From: Paenibacillus sp. NAIST15-1 | Lineage (GTDB): Bacteria; Bacillota; Bacilli; Paenibacillales; Paenibacillaceae | Length of the DNA stretch: 64,000 nucleotides | Direction: 5' to 3' | NCBI RefSeq assembly: GCF_001894745.1 | Contig: NZ_BBYF01000003.1 | Location: 186,001 to 250,000, forward strand | Shown: piece after piece, positions 8,438 through 19,237 of the stretch | Layout: each line of letters starts with the position of its first letter | Numbering within the stretch: position 1 is the stretch's first letter | Notes under the pieces: generated by a model | Seen by the model: the letters and a program-made list of their open reading frames with translations, nothing else | Told to the model about the DNA's origin: nothing | The model's database searches: none | Position numbers and translations under genes: made by a program

Positions 8438-9136
8438 TTACGCTCTCTGCAGCCGCTCTTGGTACTCCACTATCGCCTGTTTCAAATGTGCTTCGTTAAA
8501 ATCCGGCCATAGACTATCAATGAACATAAGCTCTGATTTAGCCGACTGCCACAACAGAAAATTACTTAATCTTCGCTCTCCACTCGTTCTGATGACAAGC
8601 TCAGGTTCAGACCAATCCTTCGTGTATAATAATACTTGAAAATTCTCTTCTGTAATATCCTCATAGGCAATCCCATCTCGAATACATCGCTGAATTGCTT
8701 GAACAATGTCCGCCTTACCTCCATAATTCATAGCGAAGTTCACAATCATCCCTGTATGATTTGCAGTCAGTTCAACTGCATGCTGCATAATGTCTTGTAT
8801 GGAAGCTGGAAAACGAGATAAATCACCAATAAATCGAATACATATGTCATTCGATACTAGCTCCCGAATCATTTCGTCTTGAAAAAATAGTTTGGGTAAG
8901 TGAATCAAATAATTGACTTCTTCCTCAGGACGCGTCCAATTTTCCGTTGAAAAGGCATATAGCGTCACACACTTAATCCCTATAGCGCTGCAATTTCGAA
9001 TTGCTTTTCTCATGGCTTTCATTCCCGCATAATGCCCAGCCGTCCGGGGCAATCCCCGCTTCGTGGCCCACCTTCCATTCCCGTCCATCATAATGGCGAT
9101 ATGCTTTGGAATGCGGACTGACTCTGTTACGATCAT
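8438..9136 (-). CDS. uppS: Isoprenyl transferase (UppS-family cis-prenyltransferase), probably an accessory paralogue
   Basis: A 232-residue cis-prenyltransferase that condenses isopentenyl diphosphate onto an allylic primer. Signature regions are HIAIMMDGNGRWATKRG (with the catalytic Asp), GHYAGM, TLYAFSTENW, and near the C-terminus ELVIRTSGERRLSNFLLWQ. After that motif most family members have a Tyr (AYSE) where this protein has AKSE. The start is the ATG at 9136, preceded by GAGGTGAGA. The essential uppS normally sits with frr, cdsA and dxr. This copy lies alone among DinB, SUMF1 and EamA genes, so it is likely a second enzyme for a specialised polyprenol or short prenyl product. Confidence 0.88.
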   Translation of the reverse strand: MIVTESVRIPKHIAIMMDGNGRWATKRGLPRTAGHYAGMKAMRKAIRNCSAIGIKCVTLYAFSTENWTRPEEEVNYLIHLPKLFFQDEMIRELVSNDICIRFIGDLSRFPASIQDIMQHAVELTANHTGMIVNFAMNYGGKADIVQAIQRCIRDGIAYEDITEENFQVLLYTKDWSEPELVIRTSGERRLSNFLLWQSAKSELMFIDSLWPDFNEAHLKQAIVEYQERLQRA

Positions 9137-9178
9137 TTCTCTCACCTCAATGTTCGAATCTATAGTCAACATACGTTT

Positions 9179-9667
9179 CTACTTCTGTTCCCTCGAATGG
9201 ATGTAAGCAATGTAATCAGTCAATACCCCTTCGTGTCCCAACAGTCTTAGCATGATAGAAATGTTGCCTCTATGGTAAGAACCGTGATTCACGATTTGGT
9301 ACACGATGTCGGAAATCGTGTTGTGAACCTCTACTCCCCTCCGTGTTCGGTAGGTCATGATCTTCTCTGGATCAGGAATCGAACCTACATATGCACGCAT
9401 TTGAGTGTATATGTTATTCATGTAATCAATTGCTTCCTGAAGCGAAGCAAATTGGTTACCCTCCTCAGGAGATGTGCGATCTCCCCTAATCCGGGCAAAC
9501 CAGAGGGCATCAGCAGACATCATATGATGGATTACAGCTGCAATCGTTGCGAATCCAAGATCCACTGGTTTGATAAAAGCTTCACTAGGTAATCCGGCAA
9601 GATGATTCATGATTCTAGCATTCGCCCATACATGATAATCAATGAGCTGCACTATGTTCGCTGCCAT
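9179..9667 (-). CDS. DinB family protein
   Basis: A roughly 162-residue four-helix-bundle protein of the DinB/YfiT-like superfamily. The metal-binding His residues expected for the family are present: IDYHVWANARI near the N-terminus, IHHMM in helix 2 and NHGSYHRGNI in helix 4. Members act as thiol transferases or remain uncharacterised. A GAGGTGGG site favours the ATG at 9667 over that at 9673. It is followed 40 bp later by the isoprenyl transferase gene in the same direction. Confidence 0.85.
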   Translation of the reverse strand: MAANIVQLIDYHVWANARIMNHLAGLPSEAFIKPVDLGFATIAAVIHHMMSADALWFARIRGDRTSPEEGNQFASLQEAIDYMNNIYTQMRAYVGSIPDPEKIMTYRTRRGVEVHNTISDIVYQIVNHGSYHRGNISIMLRLLGHEGVLTDYIAYIHSREQK

Positions 9668-9770
9668 CAACATCCCACCTCACTAAGATTTTTGTCCACA
9701 TGTTCCCCGCATTCCAAGCGTATTCTCTGCTACGTCATATAGCCAACACGAACCAGCACAACCTGTACAA

Positions 9771-9986
9771 CTACTTGCAGGCAAAGCGTTGATATCTTTT
9801 TCCGTTCTCCATTTTTACCGTTATTGTGCCATTAGATATCTCGTCGATAACTTTGTCCCAGAACCTCTGTGCGGGAACGTTATTCTCTAATTGATGCAGT
9901 TCCCACTCGCCGCCATATTGCTGAAATATATGCTCCGCTGCAATCTGACCTACTCCCGTACGTCTAAATTTACGCATAACAAACAA
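9771..9986 (-). pseudogene. GNAT acetyltransferase, 5'-truncated
   Basis: Only the C-terminal half of a GNAT is present: FVMRKFRRTGVGQIAAEHIF, the acetyl-CoA loop, then LENNVPAQRFWDKVI. This is the ending of a well-known bacillus-type GNAT family that should begin about 70-80 residues earlier. In this frame a TGA lies two codons before the TTG at 9986, and no N-terminal GNAT sequence is seen upstream. A GGAGG eight bases before the TTG might still allow translation of the fragment. I call it a truncated relic. Confidence 0.65.
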
Positions 9987-10016
9987 TTTTCAATCCTCCG
10001 CCTCAACTATAGTCTC

Positions 10017-10472
10017 TCAATTTTCCAACCGAAATGGGCGGGACTTTATGATTTCTGTTCCATCTGCAGCCTTAATCTGCAGCACCATTTCTCGGGCCTC
10101 AGCAATTCGAACGGGATTGATCATGGAAACAAACAGATTCCCTTTTCCATTCGACTTAAATATCGTTTCATCTTCGATGGTTCCTAGCCGTATCACTACA
10201 TTTTCTTTCGGGCCAAACATTACCCCTTTCTCATTGGCATCTGCTACCGATATGTTATATCCCTTCCCTGCCTGAAGTCCTCTGGCCGACACAACAAAAT
10301 CTACAGTAGCTCCATTGTAAACAACGGTAACTCTGCCATTCTTCTTTTCCTGAAATGGAACGTCTGCTGTATCGCCTTGCTGAACAATAAAGAGCTGATC
10401 ATATTTCAGAAAGGTGCAAGAGGTAATTACGAGGAACATAGCCGCAACAAAGATGATTTTTATCGTGCGCAT
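10017..10472 (-). CDS. Putative lipoprotein of unknown function
   Basis: A 151-residue secreted protein. It starts at the ATG at 10472 after GGAGGGGAGGA, with a signal peptide MRTIKIIFVAAMFLVITSC whose last four residues (ITSC) form a lipobox, so the mature protein should be lipid-anchored at Cys-19. The rest is beta-rich (GRVTVVYNGATVDFVVSARG, VSMINPVRIAEAREMVLQI) with no motif that I recognise. The upstream 28-residue extension to 10556 is out of keeping with the signal peptide. Confidence 0.72.
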   Translation of the reverse strand: MRTIKIIFVAAMFLVITSCTFLKYDQLFIVQQGDTADVPFQEKKNGRVTVVYNGATVDFVVSARGLQAGKGYNISVADANEKGVMFGPKENVVIRLGTIEDETIFKSNGKGNLFVSMINPVRIAEAREMVLQIKAADGTEIIKSRPFRLEN

Positions 10473-10643
10473 TCCTCCCCTCCTCTCATCAATGAATATC
10501 CTTGTCTCTATTATATTTGCCTTGCCAATATTCGCCAACACGATTCCATCCAACATGACAATACTTGTTGCGGGAGACCACTCGCTTCCATGACCTTGAT
10601 CTCACGTCAAAAATAAGAGGTATACGCATATGGCAACAAAAAG

Positions 10644-10691
10644 AACAAGGCCAAGTTCGGAGGATACCGCTCTCCTAAACTCGACCTTGTT
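10644..10691 (-). terminator. Rho-independent terminator of the collagen-like gene cluster
   Basis: On the minus strand a long imperfect stem (AACAAGG pairing with CCTTGTT, extended by the GAGTTTAGGAG and CTCCGAACTTG arms) is followed by CTTTTTG. It lies 60 bp beyond the stop of the last collagen-tail gene. Confidence 0.75.
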
Positions 10692-10752
10692 CCATTTCAG
10701 AAATCATCCCACAAGAGTAATAAAAACTACTGATGTAGAACTTGAAATTTGT

Positions 10753-11622
10753 TTAACCAATTTGGATAATGTTTACATTTGCAGAGACAAACTTAATCTC
10801 CTGTACATTCATATTCATAAGCTGCAGTTTATTAGTTCCTGGCCCTGTATTGAATACGGCGCTGCCCGCTCCACCTGATCGGGATACTCCGTCCGCTAAT
10901 GATGGGGCGACCGATAAGCTCTGATCCAATGGAATCCCGTTCAATGTCAACTGAACAAGGACAGACAAGTTAGCCATTAATGGACTCTCGATGAAGCTAT
11001 AGGATGCAAAGTAGGTTGCATTCGGAGCCAAATCAATCACTGTCCGATTGTTCGTAGAGAACGTTATGCCGCTGCCATTCGTCACCTTCGCCGCTAAGAA
11101 GGGAACCGGTGAAACCGGCCCTACATTTTCATAGCCATAGCTAAAAATTGCAGCGTTATTCCTTGTCACCCCAGCAGATGCAAAATTGTCGATTTCCGTC
11201 ACACGTATGTTAACGCCGCTAAAATTCGATCCAGAAGCTTCAACTGGTGAAAAGCCAATCAGCTGCAAAATACTCGGGTTCGGACTGGAAGGAGTGTTGA
11301 AAATAGCTCCTCCGGTCGCATTCGCAGTAGGCGTATTTTGTCCGAATGGAATTGTGGTAGGAAATGAGAAGCTTTGCGACCCTGGTATTAGCTTTCCGTT
11401 CAATTTAAGCTCTGTAGCGATGATGTGGTTGCTCGATGCCGTGGTAAAATCAGCATTATATTCGACTAAATAAGCTTTACTCGCATCAAGAAGAATGTTT
11501 GTCATTCCTTGCAGCCGTATGGAGGTACCGTTCTGGACAATGACTGATAACATCGCAGGGGCGCCATTGACCGGAATCGATCCACAGCCGGCCGAACAAC
11601 CGATATTCGCACTGCTTCCCAT
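10753..11622 (-). CDS. Collagen-tail (BclA C-terminal-like) surface protein without collagen repeats
   Basis: A 289-residue protein starting at the ATG at 11622, about 20 bp after the stop of the preceding collagen-like gene. It contains two tandem copies of the beta-rich domain that ends the neighbouring collagen-like proteins. The markers are LDASKAYLVEYNADF / LAPNATYFASYSF and GAIFNTPSSPNPSILQLIGF / GSAVFNTGPGTNKLQLMN. The N-terminus (MGSSANIGCSAGCGSIP) is Cys-rich and lacks both the NIPNITP leader and any Gly-X-Thr repeat. It probably assembles with the collagen-like proteins on the spore surface. Confidence in function is moderate. Confidence 0.72.
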   Translation of the reverse strand: MGSSANIGCSAGCGSIPVNGAPAMLSVIVQNGTSIRLQGMTNILLDASKAYLVEYNADFTTASSNHIIATELKLNGKLIPGSQSFSFPTTIPFGQNTPTANATGGAIFNTPSSPNPSILQLIGFSPVEASGSNFSGVNIRVTEIDNFASAGVTRNNAAIFSYGYENVGPVSPVPFLAAKVTNGSGITFSTNNRTVIDLAPNATYFASYSFIESPLMANLSVLVQLTLNGIPLDQSLSVAPSLADGVSRSGGAGSAVFNTGPGTNKLQLMNMNVQEIKFVSANVNIIQIG

Positions 11623-11641
11623 CTCTATTCGCCCCCAGCTG

Positions 11642-12886
11642 CTATTGTAGCTTAATGATCGTAATCGACGTCTGGTCGAAGGTTCTATCATTGGGTTCAA
11701 GATTAACTAAAGTCAGAATACTTGAACTAGCTCCTGTATTAATGATCGTATTCGATAACAATGACGTAATGGCTTGAGAAGCTCCTGGCAAGGACTGCAT
11801 CTGTGAATCTGTTCCCGGAATCGTCGTTCCGTCCAATTGCAGAGCAACATGTGCGGTAATGTTACCCGCTGTGAGCAGCTCTGCCTTCGTCCGGTAGGCG
11901 ATATAATAGGTTTGATTCGGTGCCAACACGATATCCGTCGAGGCAGGAGTATGCGTAATGGAGGTGCCGTTCAACGTGAAATTCTCCTCGAATGGAATTG
12001 CGCTGCCAGACGCAACCAGAATAGAACCAGGGGAACGGATGAATGCGTTGTTCGCCGTAATCTGCACTCCGGTTGCTCCGGTCGCTCCGGCTGCTCCAGT
12101 TGCCCCTGTTGCCCCGGTACTTCCGGTTGCTCCGGTCGCCCCTGTAGCTCCTGTTGCTCCAGTCACACTTGCCCCAGTCGCTCCGGTTGGCCCAGTAACA
12201 CAAGGGCATACTCCAGTTGGCCCAGTTGAGCCTGTCGCTCCAATCGGGCCTGTACCGCCAGTTGGGCCTGTACTACCTGTGATACCTACGGCACCTTGTG
12301 CGCCAGTTGCTCCGGTTGCTCCGGTTGGCCCCGTTGAGCCTGTGCTGCCAGGAAGTCCAGTTGCTCCGGTTACCCCAGTAGAACCAGCTGCTCCTGCAGC
12401 GCCTCCCGCCCCCGTACTGCCAGTAGCTCCGGTTGAGCCCGTCGATCCAGCAATGCCAGCTGCACCTGTATCGCCCGTTGCTCCGGTCGCTCCGGGCACC
12501 CCAATTGACCCAGTAGGGCCAGTAGCTCCGGTTGCGCCAGTTGAACCCGTCGAGCCCGCTGCTCCGGTTGCTCCGGTTGGCCCTCTTGTACCGACTGGTA
12601 TCTGCAGCACCTCTTCCAGCTTGTTATTAAGCACGAATTCGAGCTTAATCGCTTCTCGCAACGTATTCACGATACTGTCGTTTACTGCCAGTACATCACT
12701 CACTGTAGCAGGCGTAGTTAATCCCGGCAGCGTTCCTAGCGTGAATTGGAGCTTTTCTGCCTCCGCATTAACAATGTGGCTTAGTCCTAACTCCTCTAAC
12801 GCTATTGAGGCTAACAGCAAATTCACCGCTTCGTTCGTCGACACAGAAATATTCGGCGTAATATTAGGGATATTGGCTTGCGACAC
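11642..12886 (-). CDS. Collagen-like exosporium-type protein (BclA-like)
   Basis: A 414-residue protein. Residues ~1-100 are a leader with [20 protein letters not shown] and a helical region, shared with the two upstream genes. Residues ~103-275 are Gly-X-Thr-type collagen repeats (roughly 60 triplets, mainly GAT/GST/GPT), interrupted once by GVCPCVTG. Residues ~278-414 form the beta-rich tail with [20 protein letters not shown] and [10 protein letters not shown]. In Bacillus exosporium glycoproteins, such collagen stems are threaded into trimers and O-glycosylated on Thr, and the C-terminal domain trimerises. The NIPNITP leader probably serves localisation. Its SD is GGGAG before the ATG. 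Confidence 0.88.
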   Translation of the reverse strand: MSQANIPNITPNISVSTNEAVNLLLASIALEELGLSHIVNAEAEKLQFTLGTLPGLTTPATVSDVLAVNDSIVNTLREAIKLEFVLNNKLEEVLQIPVGTRGPTGATGAAGSTGSTGATGATGPTGSIGVPGATGATGDTGAAGIAGSTGSTGATGSTGAGGAAGAAGSTGVTGATGLPGSTGSTGPTGATGATGAQGAVGITGSTGPTGGTGPIGATGSTGPTGVCPCVTGPTGATGASVTGATGATGATGATGSTGATGATGAAGATGATGVQITANNAFIRSPGSILVASGSAIPFEENFTLNGTSITHTPASTDIVLAPNQTYYIAYRTKAELLTAGNITAHVALQLDGTTIPGTDSQMQSLPGASQAITSLLSNTIINTGASSSILTLVNLEPNDRTFDQTSITIIKLQ

Positions 12887-12920
12887 GATTTCTCACTCCC
12901 TTGCTGACATCATCAGATTG

Positions 12921-14156
12921 CTAATTTAGCGCAATAATGCTTATATTTACGTTTCGATTGCTGTTGGAGCGTGAGAACAGCATGATGCTGGACGGTGCTC
13001 CGGATGGTGCATTCACGATAACGCTCCCCTTTAACGTTGCGAAATCCCCCGCAACGGTACTCATAAATATCGTTAGGATGCTTTCCCCATTAAAAGTCAG
13101 AATCACATCGAGTCCTCCTGAAGGGTTGCTCGCATCAATATCAACTTGTGCCACGATATAGTACGTATGATCGGGTTGAAGCAATATCGTGCTCGAACCC
13201 GGAGTGAACGAGATTAAGCTGCCGCTCAGCAATCTTGCCGTAGCGAACTCCAAAAATCCTAACGTTCCAGCAGGTCCAGGTGTAATGATACTCGCGAAAT
13301 TCGCCGTAGCTAGCGCCATCGCCCCAGTTACCCCTGTTGCCCCTGTCGCTCCGGTGGCTCCAGTGGAACCCACATCTCCGATCACACCCGTTGCTCCCGT
13401 TGCTCCGGTTGAACCCGGTATTCCTGTTGCCCCTGTCGCTCCCGTTGGGCAGCCAGTAGGGCAGACACCTGTAGGGCCCACAGGGCCGGCGTTGCCTGTT
13501 ATACCGGTAGGGCCAGTAGGACCGACCGGACCTGCAGCTCCTGTATTACCAGTGAGCCCGATTGATCCGGCTAGACCAGTAGAGCCAGTTGCACCTATCA
13601 CGCCTGTAGTGCCGGTTGCTCCGATCGAGCCCGTTGCTCCGGTCGCTCCCGTTGGACCTGTTGGCCCAGTAGCACCTATCGTGCCGATTGCTCCGGTTAC
13701 ACCAGAAGAACCGGTTGCTCCAGTTGCTCCAGTCGCACCGACAGGCCCTGTGATGCCAGTAAGCCCAGTTGCTCCAGATGGACCTGTAACCCCAGTTGCA
13801 CCAGTCGGTCCATTAACCCCTGTGGATCCTATGGATCCCGTAGCACCAGAGCTTAGCAAGGGAACAAGCCCCTCTACAATTCTATCGAGTTTCATCTGTG
13901 ACACAATTTCCTGCTGCACGACCACTTTTAATGTATCTAGTGTACTGCTGTTCAGCGCTAGCAGTTCTGGAATTGTAGGCACTGTGGTCAAGCCTGGAAT
14001 TGTTCCCAATGCAAATTGAATTTTCTCGCCTTCAGCGTTAAGAATATGACTTAGCCCTAATTCCTCCAATGCGATCGAAGAGAGCAATAGAGGAATTATT
14101 TGATCCCTGGAAATCGAAATAGTAGGTGTAATATTGGGTATGTTTGCTTGCGACAT
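12921..14156 (-). CDS. Collagen-like exosporium-type protein (BclA-like)
   Basis: A 411-residue paralogue of its neighbours, starting [19 protein letters not shown] at the ATG at 14156 (AAGGGG eight bases upstream; an in-frame GTG at 14165 is less likely). A 100-residue leader with [19 protein letters not shown] precedes roughly 55-60 Gly-X-Thr/Ala triplets. As in the other copies the repeat is broken by a Cys-Pro element, here [10 protein letters not shown]. The tail contains [20 protein letters not shown] and ends VNISIIALN. Divergence from its neighbours suggests old duplication, not recent amplification. Confidence 0.87.
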   Translation of the reverse strand: MSQANIPNITPTISISRDQIIPLLLSSIALEELGLSHILNAEGEKIQFALGTIPGLTTVPTIPELLALNSSTLDTLKVVVQQEIVSQMKLDRIVEGLVPLLSSGATGSIGSTGVNGPTGATGVTGPSGATGLTGITGPVGATGATGATGSSGVTGAIGTIGATGPTGPTGATGATGSIGATGTTGVIGATGSTGLAGSIGLTGNTGAAGPVGPTGPTGITGNAGPVGPTGVCPTGCPTGATGATGIPGSTGATGATGVIGDVGSTGATGATGATGVTGAMALATANFASIITPGPAGTLGFLEFATARLLSGSLISFTPGSSTILLQPDHTYYIVAQVDIDASNPSGGLDVILTFNGESILTIFMSTVAGDFATLKGSVIVNAPSGAPSSIMLFSRSNSNRNVNISIIALN

Positions 14157-14249
14157 TTCACTCACCCCTTATGAAGTGCCATAATAAGAGACCTACCATC
14201 ATAGCTGATGTGCTCGCCATATGGGAAAATACTGAGCCTCATCTATAAA

Positions 14250-15782
<1,533 letters not shown>

Positions 15783-16592
15783 TCACGATTTTCTTGCCTT
15801 AACTACATAATGAAAATTGATTACTCTTAATCCTTTGTCAGTTGCATGCTCTGCAAATACCTGTTCAACGCCCCGAAGACAAGCTGACCAGACATATTCA
15901 CGAACTTCCTTCCTCTGTCCAAAGCACTTCTTCATGAGCACATCTTCTGGCCTTGTCAAATACTCTACTTCCTCAACCAGTTGAACCTGAAAATCGGTCA
16001 ATCCGGCTGTTCGCTGAAACTGATATCTCGTGACCAAATCATCCAAATCGTAAGGATCATAAGATAGCGGGGTAAACAATCCAGGGAACAGGCTTCTAAG
16101 CCCACCATCTGTCCCTCCATGATATAAACCCATCATCATCCCATTCGGCTTTAGAATTCGAGATGCCTCCTCGTATAACCAAGGCCCTTTCTTCGTATAA
16201 ACGAGGTCGAACGTGTTGTCTCCAAAGGGCAGCAATGCATCCTCCACATTTACGAGCATGAAATGTACCGATTCACTTTCATTAAGCTGCCGCGCTTGTC
16301 GGATAAAATTCTCTCGATTATCGATCCCAACAGCTTCCTTCACTCTATGATTCCAACGTCTAGTAAATTCACCGTGCCCACATCCAACATCTAATATCCG
16401 TGAATCACTAGTGAGATGCGACATTATCTCCTTTTCATAAATCATTTCCGCTGTTGGCTCTTCAAAGGTAGATTTCCACGGATACTGGTATTCTCCTACG
16501 ATATCATTCAGCTCTGCATACCACTCAGGGCTATGCGGTTGTATCCACTCAGGATGCAGCGATGGATCGGGAAACATTACAGTTCTATTCAT
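15783..16592 (-). CDS. Class I SAM-dependent methyltransferase
   Basis: A 269-residue protein. The SAM-binding motif I is seen as SRILDVGCGHGEFTRRW at about residue 80, motif II as AVGIDNRENFIRQA, and a later strand as NTFDLVYTKKGPWLYEEA, followed by ILKPNGMMMGLYHGG, the post-III segment. This is the standard Rossmann-like arrangement of small-molecule methyltransferases. The N-terminal 60 residues (HPEWIQPHSPEWYAEL) probably form a lid that sets substrate choice. Start at 16592 has a modest GGTG site. The next upstream gene ends 10 bp away, so they may be co-transcribed. Substrate unknown. Confidence 0.85.
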   Translation of the reverse strand: MNRTVMFPDPSLHPEWIQPHSPEWYAELNDIVGEYQYPWKSTFEEPTAEMIYEKEIMSHLTSDSRILDVGCGHGEFTRRWNHRVKEAVGIDNRENFIRQARQLNESESVHFMLVNVEDALLPFGDNTFDLVYTKKGPWLYEEASRILKPNGMMMGLYHGGTDGGLRSLFPGLFTPLSYDPYDLDDLVTRYQFQRTAGLTDFQVQLVEEVEYLTRPEDVLMKKCFGQRKEVREYVWSACLRGVEQVFAEHATDKGLRVINFHYVVKARKS

Positions 16593-16602
16593 GATTACAC
16601 CT

Positions 16603-16878
16603 TCAGCCTTTCTCGCTCATCACATCAATCAAGAGCGTTGGTTCGAATATGATTTCTTCGATTTCGCCATCTTGATCCTCTTTGACTGCTGTAAGCCCAA
16701 CAGGTCGATATGCCCCTGTAATCAACGTACTGCTTATACGATCAAATTCCGCTTTCCCTAACTTGCAAGGCGTGTGTCCGATAATTTGCAATTTACCAAT
16801 ATTCTTGAGTTTCCCTCGATTCCACAACACGCTGTCTGGATGTGAACCATGCACATCACCAACAACCAACAGTTCCAT
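16603..16878 (-). pseudogene. Metallophosphoesterase with large internal deletion
   Basis: A 91-codon frame that joins the two ends of a calcineurin-like phosphoesterase. It begins MELLVVGDVHGS, the first metal-binding motif (GDxHG), and then jumps directly to SVLWNRGKLKNIGKLQIIGHTP, the last motif (GHTP), and ITGAYRPVGLTAV. The central metal ligands (GDxxDRG and GNHE), normally lying over 100 residues between these parts, are missing. The frame is still open and the ATG at 16878 has TGGAGG upstream. It cannot form a full two-metal site, so I regard it as an in-frame deletion derivative. Confidence 0.75.
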
Positions 16879-17047
16879 ATTCGTCCTCCATGAAGTGGCA
16901 ACACTCACTGGCCATCGATACCCATTATATTCCTATAGAACATGTTCGATCCTCACTCTCATTTTCCTCTATCAAATAGAAAACGTACCCCGATAACCCG
17001 ATAGTACGGTTACTTGGATACGTTTCATCTTCTTGCATCATGTACAC

Positions 17048-17581
17048 TTATATATTATGTATTTTTCTCAATCCGGTAATATGGGCGATATGATGATTGC
17101 CATGCCAAGCGTACAATCCCACATTATAATCTAATCGAATTACTTCTTTGGAACCCGGGTGGTAAAACTGTTTTTGAAAATCAGCCTCAGATAACGATCG
17201 CAGTAACACAACCCATCTCTGATGCAATGCTTCGAGCAACTGAATCGATAATTGGATATTTGTATGTACCGAGTCCGGCAGTTCAGCCCATCGTTCTTCA
17301 TAATAGGGCTTAATCTCAGGTGTATCTTCCGTAAGAGCAAGCTTGAATCTGATAAAACTATTCATATGACTATCTGCAAGATGGTGTACAACTTGGCGTA
17401 TTGTCCATCCACCTTCGCGATATTCCAGGTCTAACTGCTCTTCAGATAAGTCTCTTACGGCATCCTTCAGTCTGACAGGGAACTCTTCAATCTCGTTGAT
17501 CCAAAGATCGCGTTGCGAAGACGAAATCTCTCCGGTGTGCTCAAAGCTACCAATGGGGTATCGTTTATCCAACTGATTCAT
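17048..17581 (-). CDS. yfiT: Putative bacillithiol transferase / metal-dependent hydrolase YfiT
   Basis: A 177-residue DinB-superfamily protein closely matching the B. subtilis YfiT pattern that I know: YPIGSFEHTGEISSSQRD, then GGWTIRQVVHHLADSHMNS and YAWHGNHHIAHITGL. The three metal-binding His are in HHLADSH and WHGNHHIAH. YfiT relatives bind a divalent metal, and related BstA/DinB enzymes conjugate bacillithiol to electrophiles, so a detoxifying role is plausible. SD is AGGAGTG before the start. It lies alone between the phosphoesterase and GNAT remnants. Confidence 0.9.
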   Translation of the reverse strand: MNQLDKRYPIGSFEHTGEISSSQRDLWINEIEEFPVRLKDAVRDLSEEQLDLEYREGGWTIRQVVHHLADSHMNSFIRFKLALTEDTPEIKPYYEERWAELPDSVHTNIQLSIQLLEALHQRWVVLLRSLSEADFQKQFYHPGSKEVIRLDYNVGLYAWHGNHHIAHITGLRKIHNI

Positions 17582-17651
17582 CAGGGATCACTCCTATTTT
17601 CACTGCATATTACTCAAATCGTATGTGAACTTCAACAGCTTACGCCTTGGA

Positions 17652-17869
17652 TCAATCTATAGCTGCTCTTAATGTAAAGTACATGAGATTGTCCTTCAAT
17701 TGACTCGTTTGATCAAATCCCATTTTCTTAAGCAGCCTCTGCGATTGAATATTATCTCCATAAATCTCGTAACTTCTGGGATGGAAAAATGTCTATATAC
17801 GGCATCCGCATCTTCCATCGTTAATTCCCGCATACTCAATCTTTCCGTTTCAAGTTCTGGGTATATCAT
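17652..17869 (-). pseudogene. GNAT (RimJ/RimL-type) acetyltransferase with internal deletion
   Basis: It begins at the ATG at 17869 after AAGGAG with MIYPELETERLSMRELTMED, the classic RimJ-type N-terminus. After RFME the frame is lost. The next recognisable sequence, in another frame, is DNIQSQRLLKKMGFDQTSQL, the C-terminal NxxSxRLxxKxGF motif, ending at the TGA at 17652. About 90 residues, including the acetyl-CoA loop, are missing. The total length (218 bp) is not divisible by three, consistent with an out-of-frame deletion. It is certainly non-functional as an acetyltransferase. Confidence 0.8.
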
Positions 17870-17884
17870 CTATCATTCTCCTTT

Positions 17885-18517
17885 TCAACTGCCTACCGAC
17901 ATTCTTCTTCTGCTAAAATAGACACTTAGTACATTAAACTCGATATGCAGCATAAGAGGCAACCATATGGAATGGGTATGATCAGCGATTATGCCGAAGA
18001 AAATACCGCCAAAGAATGCAAATAGCATAAATCGGATACTCATGCGTGACAACCTATAATATTGAAGGTGGCAGATGGCAAAAAGAAAAGCTGTTATCAG
18101 AACAGCAGGGGTAACAGATAACCCCATTATGGTTAAAGATGAGCTTGTGGGCAAGCTGCTGCTTAATAGCGGAAGCACTAATCCTCGAAATACCATCTCT
18201 TCAAGCAGAGGGTAAGTTAAACAAAAGTGAATGGTATCGTAAATCCCGATCGGACGATATCCTGATCTTTGAGCCAAGAATACATTTACGATTGCAACAA
18301 TGAAGAATAATGTCATAACTGGCATGACGCGTTCTGGTATTTTGTAAATATACTGCTCCCCATACCATAGAGATAGTACAGATACTACAATTACGGTCAT
18401 TCCCCAAAAAATGATTGTTGATTTCTCGACATCAACTTGAGTTACTACTTTCAAAATGCTCTGAACGATTATGAAAGAGAACGTCAATAACAGAGATATG
18501 CCAATCGCCAATAACAA
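17885..18517 (-). CDS. CPBP-family intramembrane glutamic/metalloprotease
   Basis: A 210-residue membrane protein with about six to seven hydrophobic helices. The CPBP (Abi/CAAX-protease-like) signatures are present in order: LLEEMVFRGLVLPLL (EExxxR), FLFAICHLQYY (FxxxH) and LMLHIEFNVLSVYF (HxxxN). Members cleave prenylated or other membrane-associated peptides, and in Gram-positives many protect against self-made bacteriocins. Start is a TTG at 18517 with GGAAGG upstream. No bacteriocin gene is visible next to it. Confidence 0.87.
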   Translation of the reverse strand: MLLAIGISLLLTFSFIIVQSILKVVTQVDVEKSTIIFWGMTVIVVSVLSLWYGEQYIYKIPERVMPVMTLFFIVAIVNVFLAQRSGYRPIGIYDTIHFCLTYPLLEEMVFRGLVLPLLSSSLPTSSSLTIMGLSVTPAVLITAFLFAICHLQYYRLSRMSIRFMLFAFFGGIFFGIIADHTHSIWLPLMLHIEFNVLSVYFSRRRMSVGS

Positions 18518-18614
18518 TGCTCTTCACACCTTCCATCTAAGTTATGGTCACCATCCGATCGACATGAGGAACAATATTATTTCGCTTGCCATTCACAGCG
18601 CTTGCTAGTTACTC

Positions 18615-19121
18615 TTAAGGTAGCTGCAAGACCATCCAGTCTTCATCGAAATATTGCCCATTATATTTTAAGGCACGGCGCTCAATGCCATAGGTCTGGA
18701 ATCCGACCGTGGAATACAGCCTCTTAGCTGGTTCATTGCTTGATACCACTGTTAAATTGATCTGCTCTACGCCATGAATTTCGCTCGCCCTCGCAATTAA
18801 AGCAAGCAGCAAGTTTTTCGATACCCCTTTCCCACGCATTTCTTCTCTCACATACATCCCGAACACATTTCCTTTGTGGGCAGTTTTCATCCCATTCTCT
18901 CGTACAAAAGCAGCTATTCCTAGTAACAATCCTTCGTTATCAAACGCACCCATCACAAATTTGTCCTTACTTGATTTGACTCGCTCCATTACCGTTTCCA
19001 GTGTGAAATTCGCTTCCCACTCATAAGTAGAACCAAATGCTTCAGGATTTGTCTGCAGCCCTGTCAATCTAAGCTCCTGATAAGCCTGTGCATCACTCTC
19101 TTGAAGAACTCGTATATTCAT
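18615..19121 (-). CDS. GNAT family N-acetyltransferase
   Basis: A 168-residue acetyltransferase starting MNIRVLQESDAQAYQELRLT at the ATG at 19121 (GGCAGGAG upstream). It has the motif GSTYEWEANFTLE typical of one bacillus group, the acetyl-CoA loop REEMRGKGVSKNLLLALI, and the ending SNEPAKRLYSTVGFQTYG. The domain is complete. It is a lone gene between two short intergenic gaps; no substrate can be named. Confidence 0.87.
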   Translation of the reverse strand: MNIRVLQESDAQAYQELRLTGLQTNPEAFGSTYEWEANFTLETVMERVKSSKDKFVMGAFDNEGLLLGIAAFVRENGMKTAHKGNVFGMYVREEMRGKGVSKNLLLALIARASEIHGVEQINLTVVSSNEPAKRLYSTVGFQTYGIERRALKYNGQYFDEDWMVLQLP

Positions 19122-19237
19122 TCTCCTGCCCCATTTCTCTCGAAATGTCACTAGTCTATTTAACTGTTCACTTCGTCACAATTTCTAAGCGCATCTTAGA
19201 TTCGTTCAACGTTTTCTTCATTTATCTATCGATGTAA

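Noticed and set aside
11958-12929. Long plus-strand frame rich in Ala-Pro-Val opposite the collagen-like genes (also at 13189-14019 and 14524-15231)
   Set aside because: It is the antisense reading of Gly-X-Thr codons, which has no stops by composition; there is no ribosome-binding site and the minus-strand proteins are clearly real.
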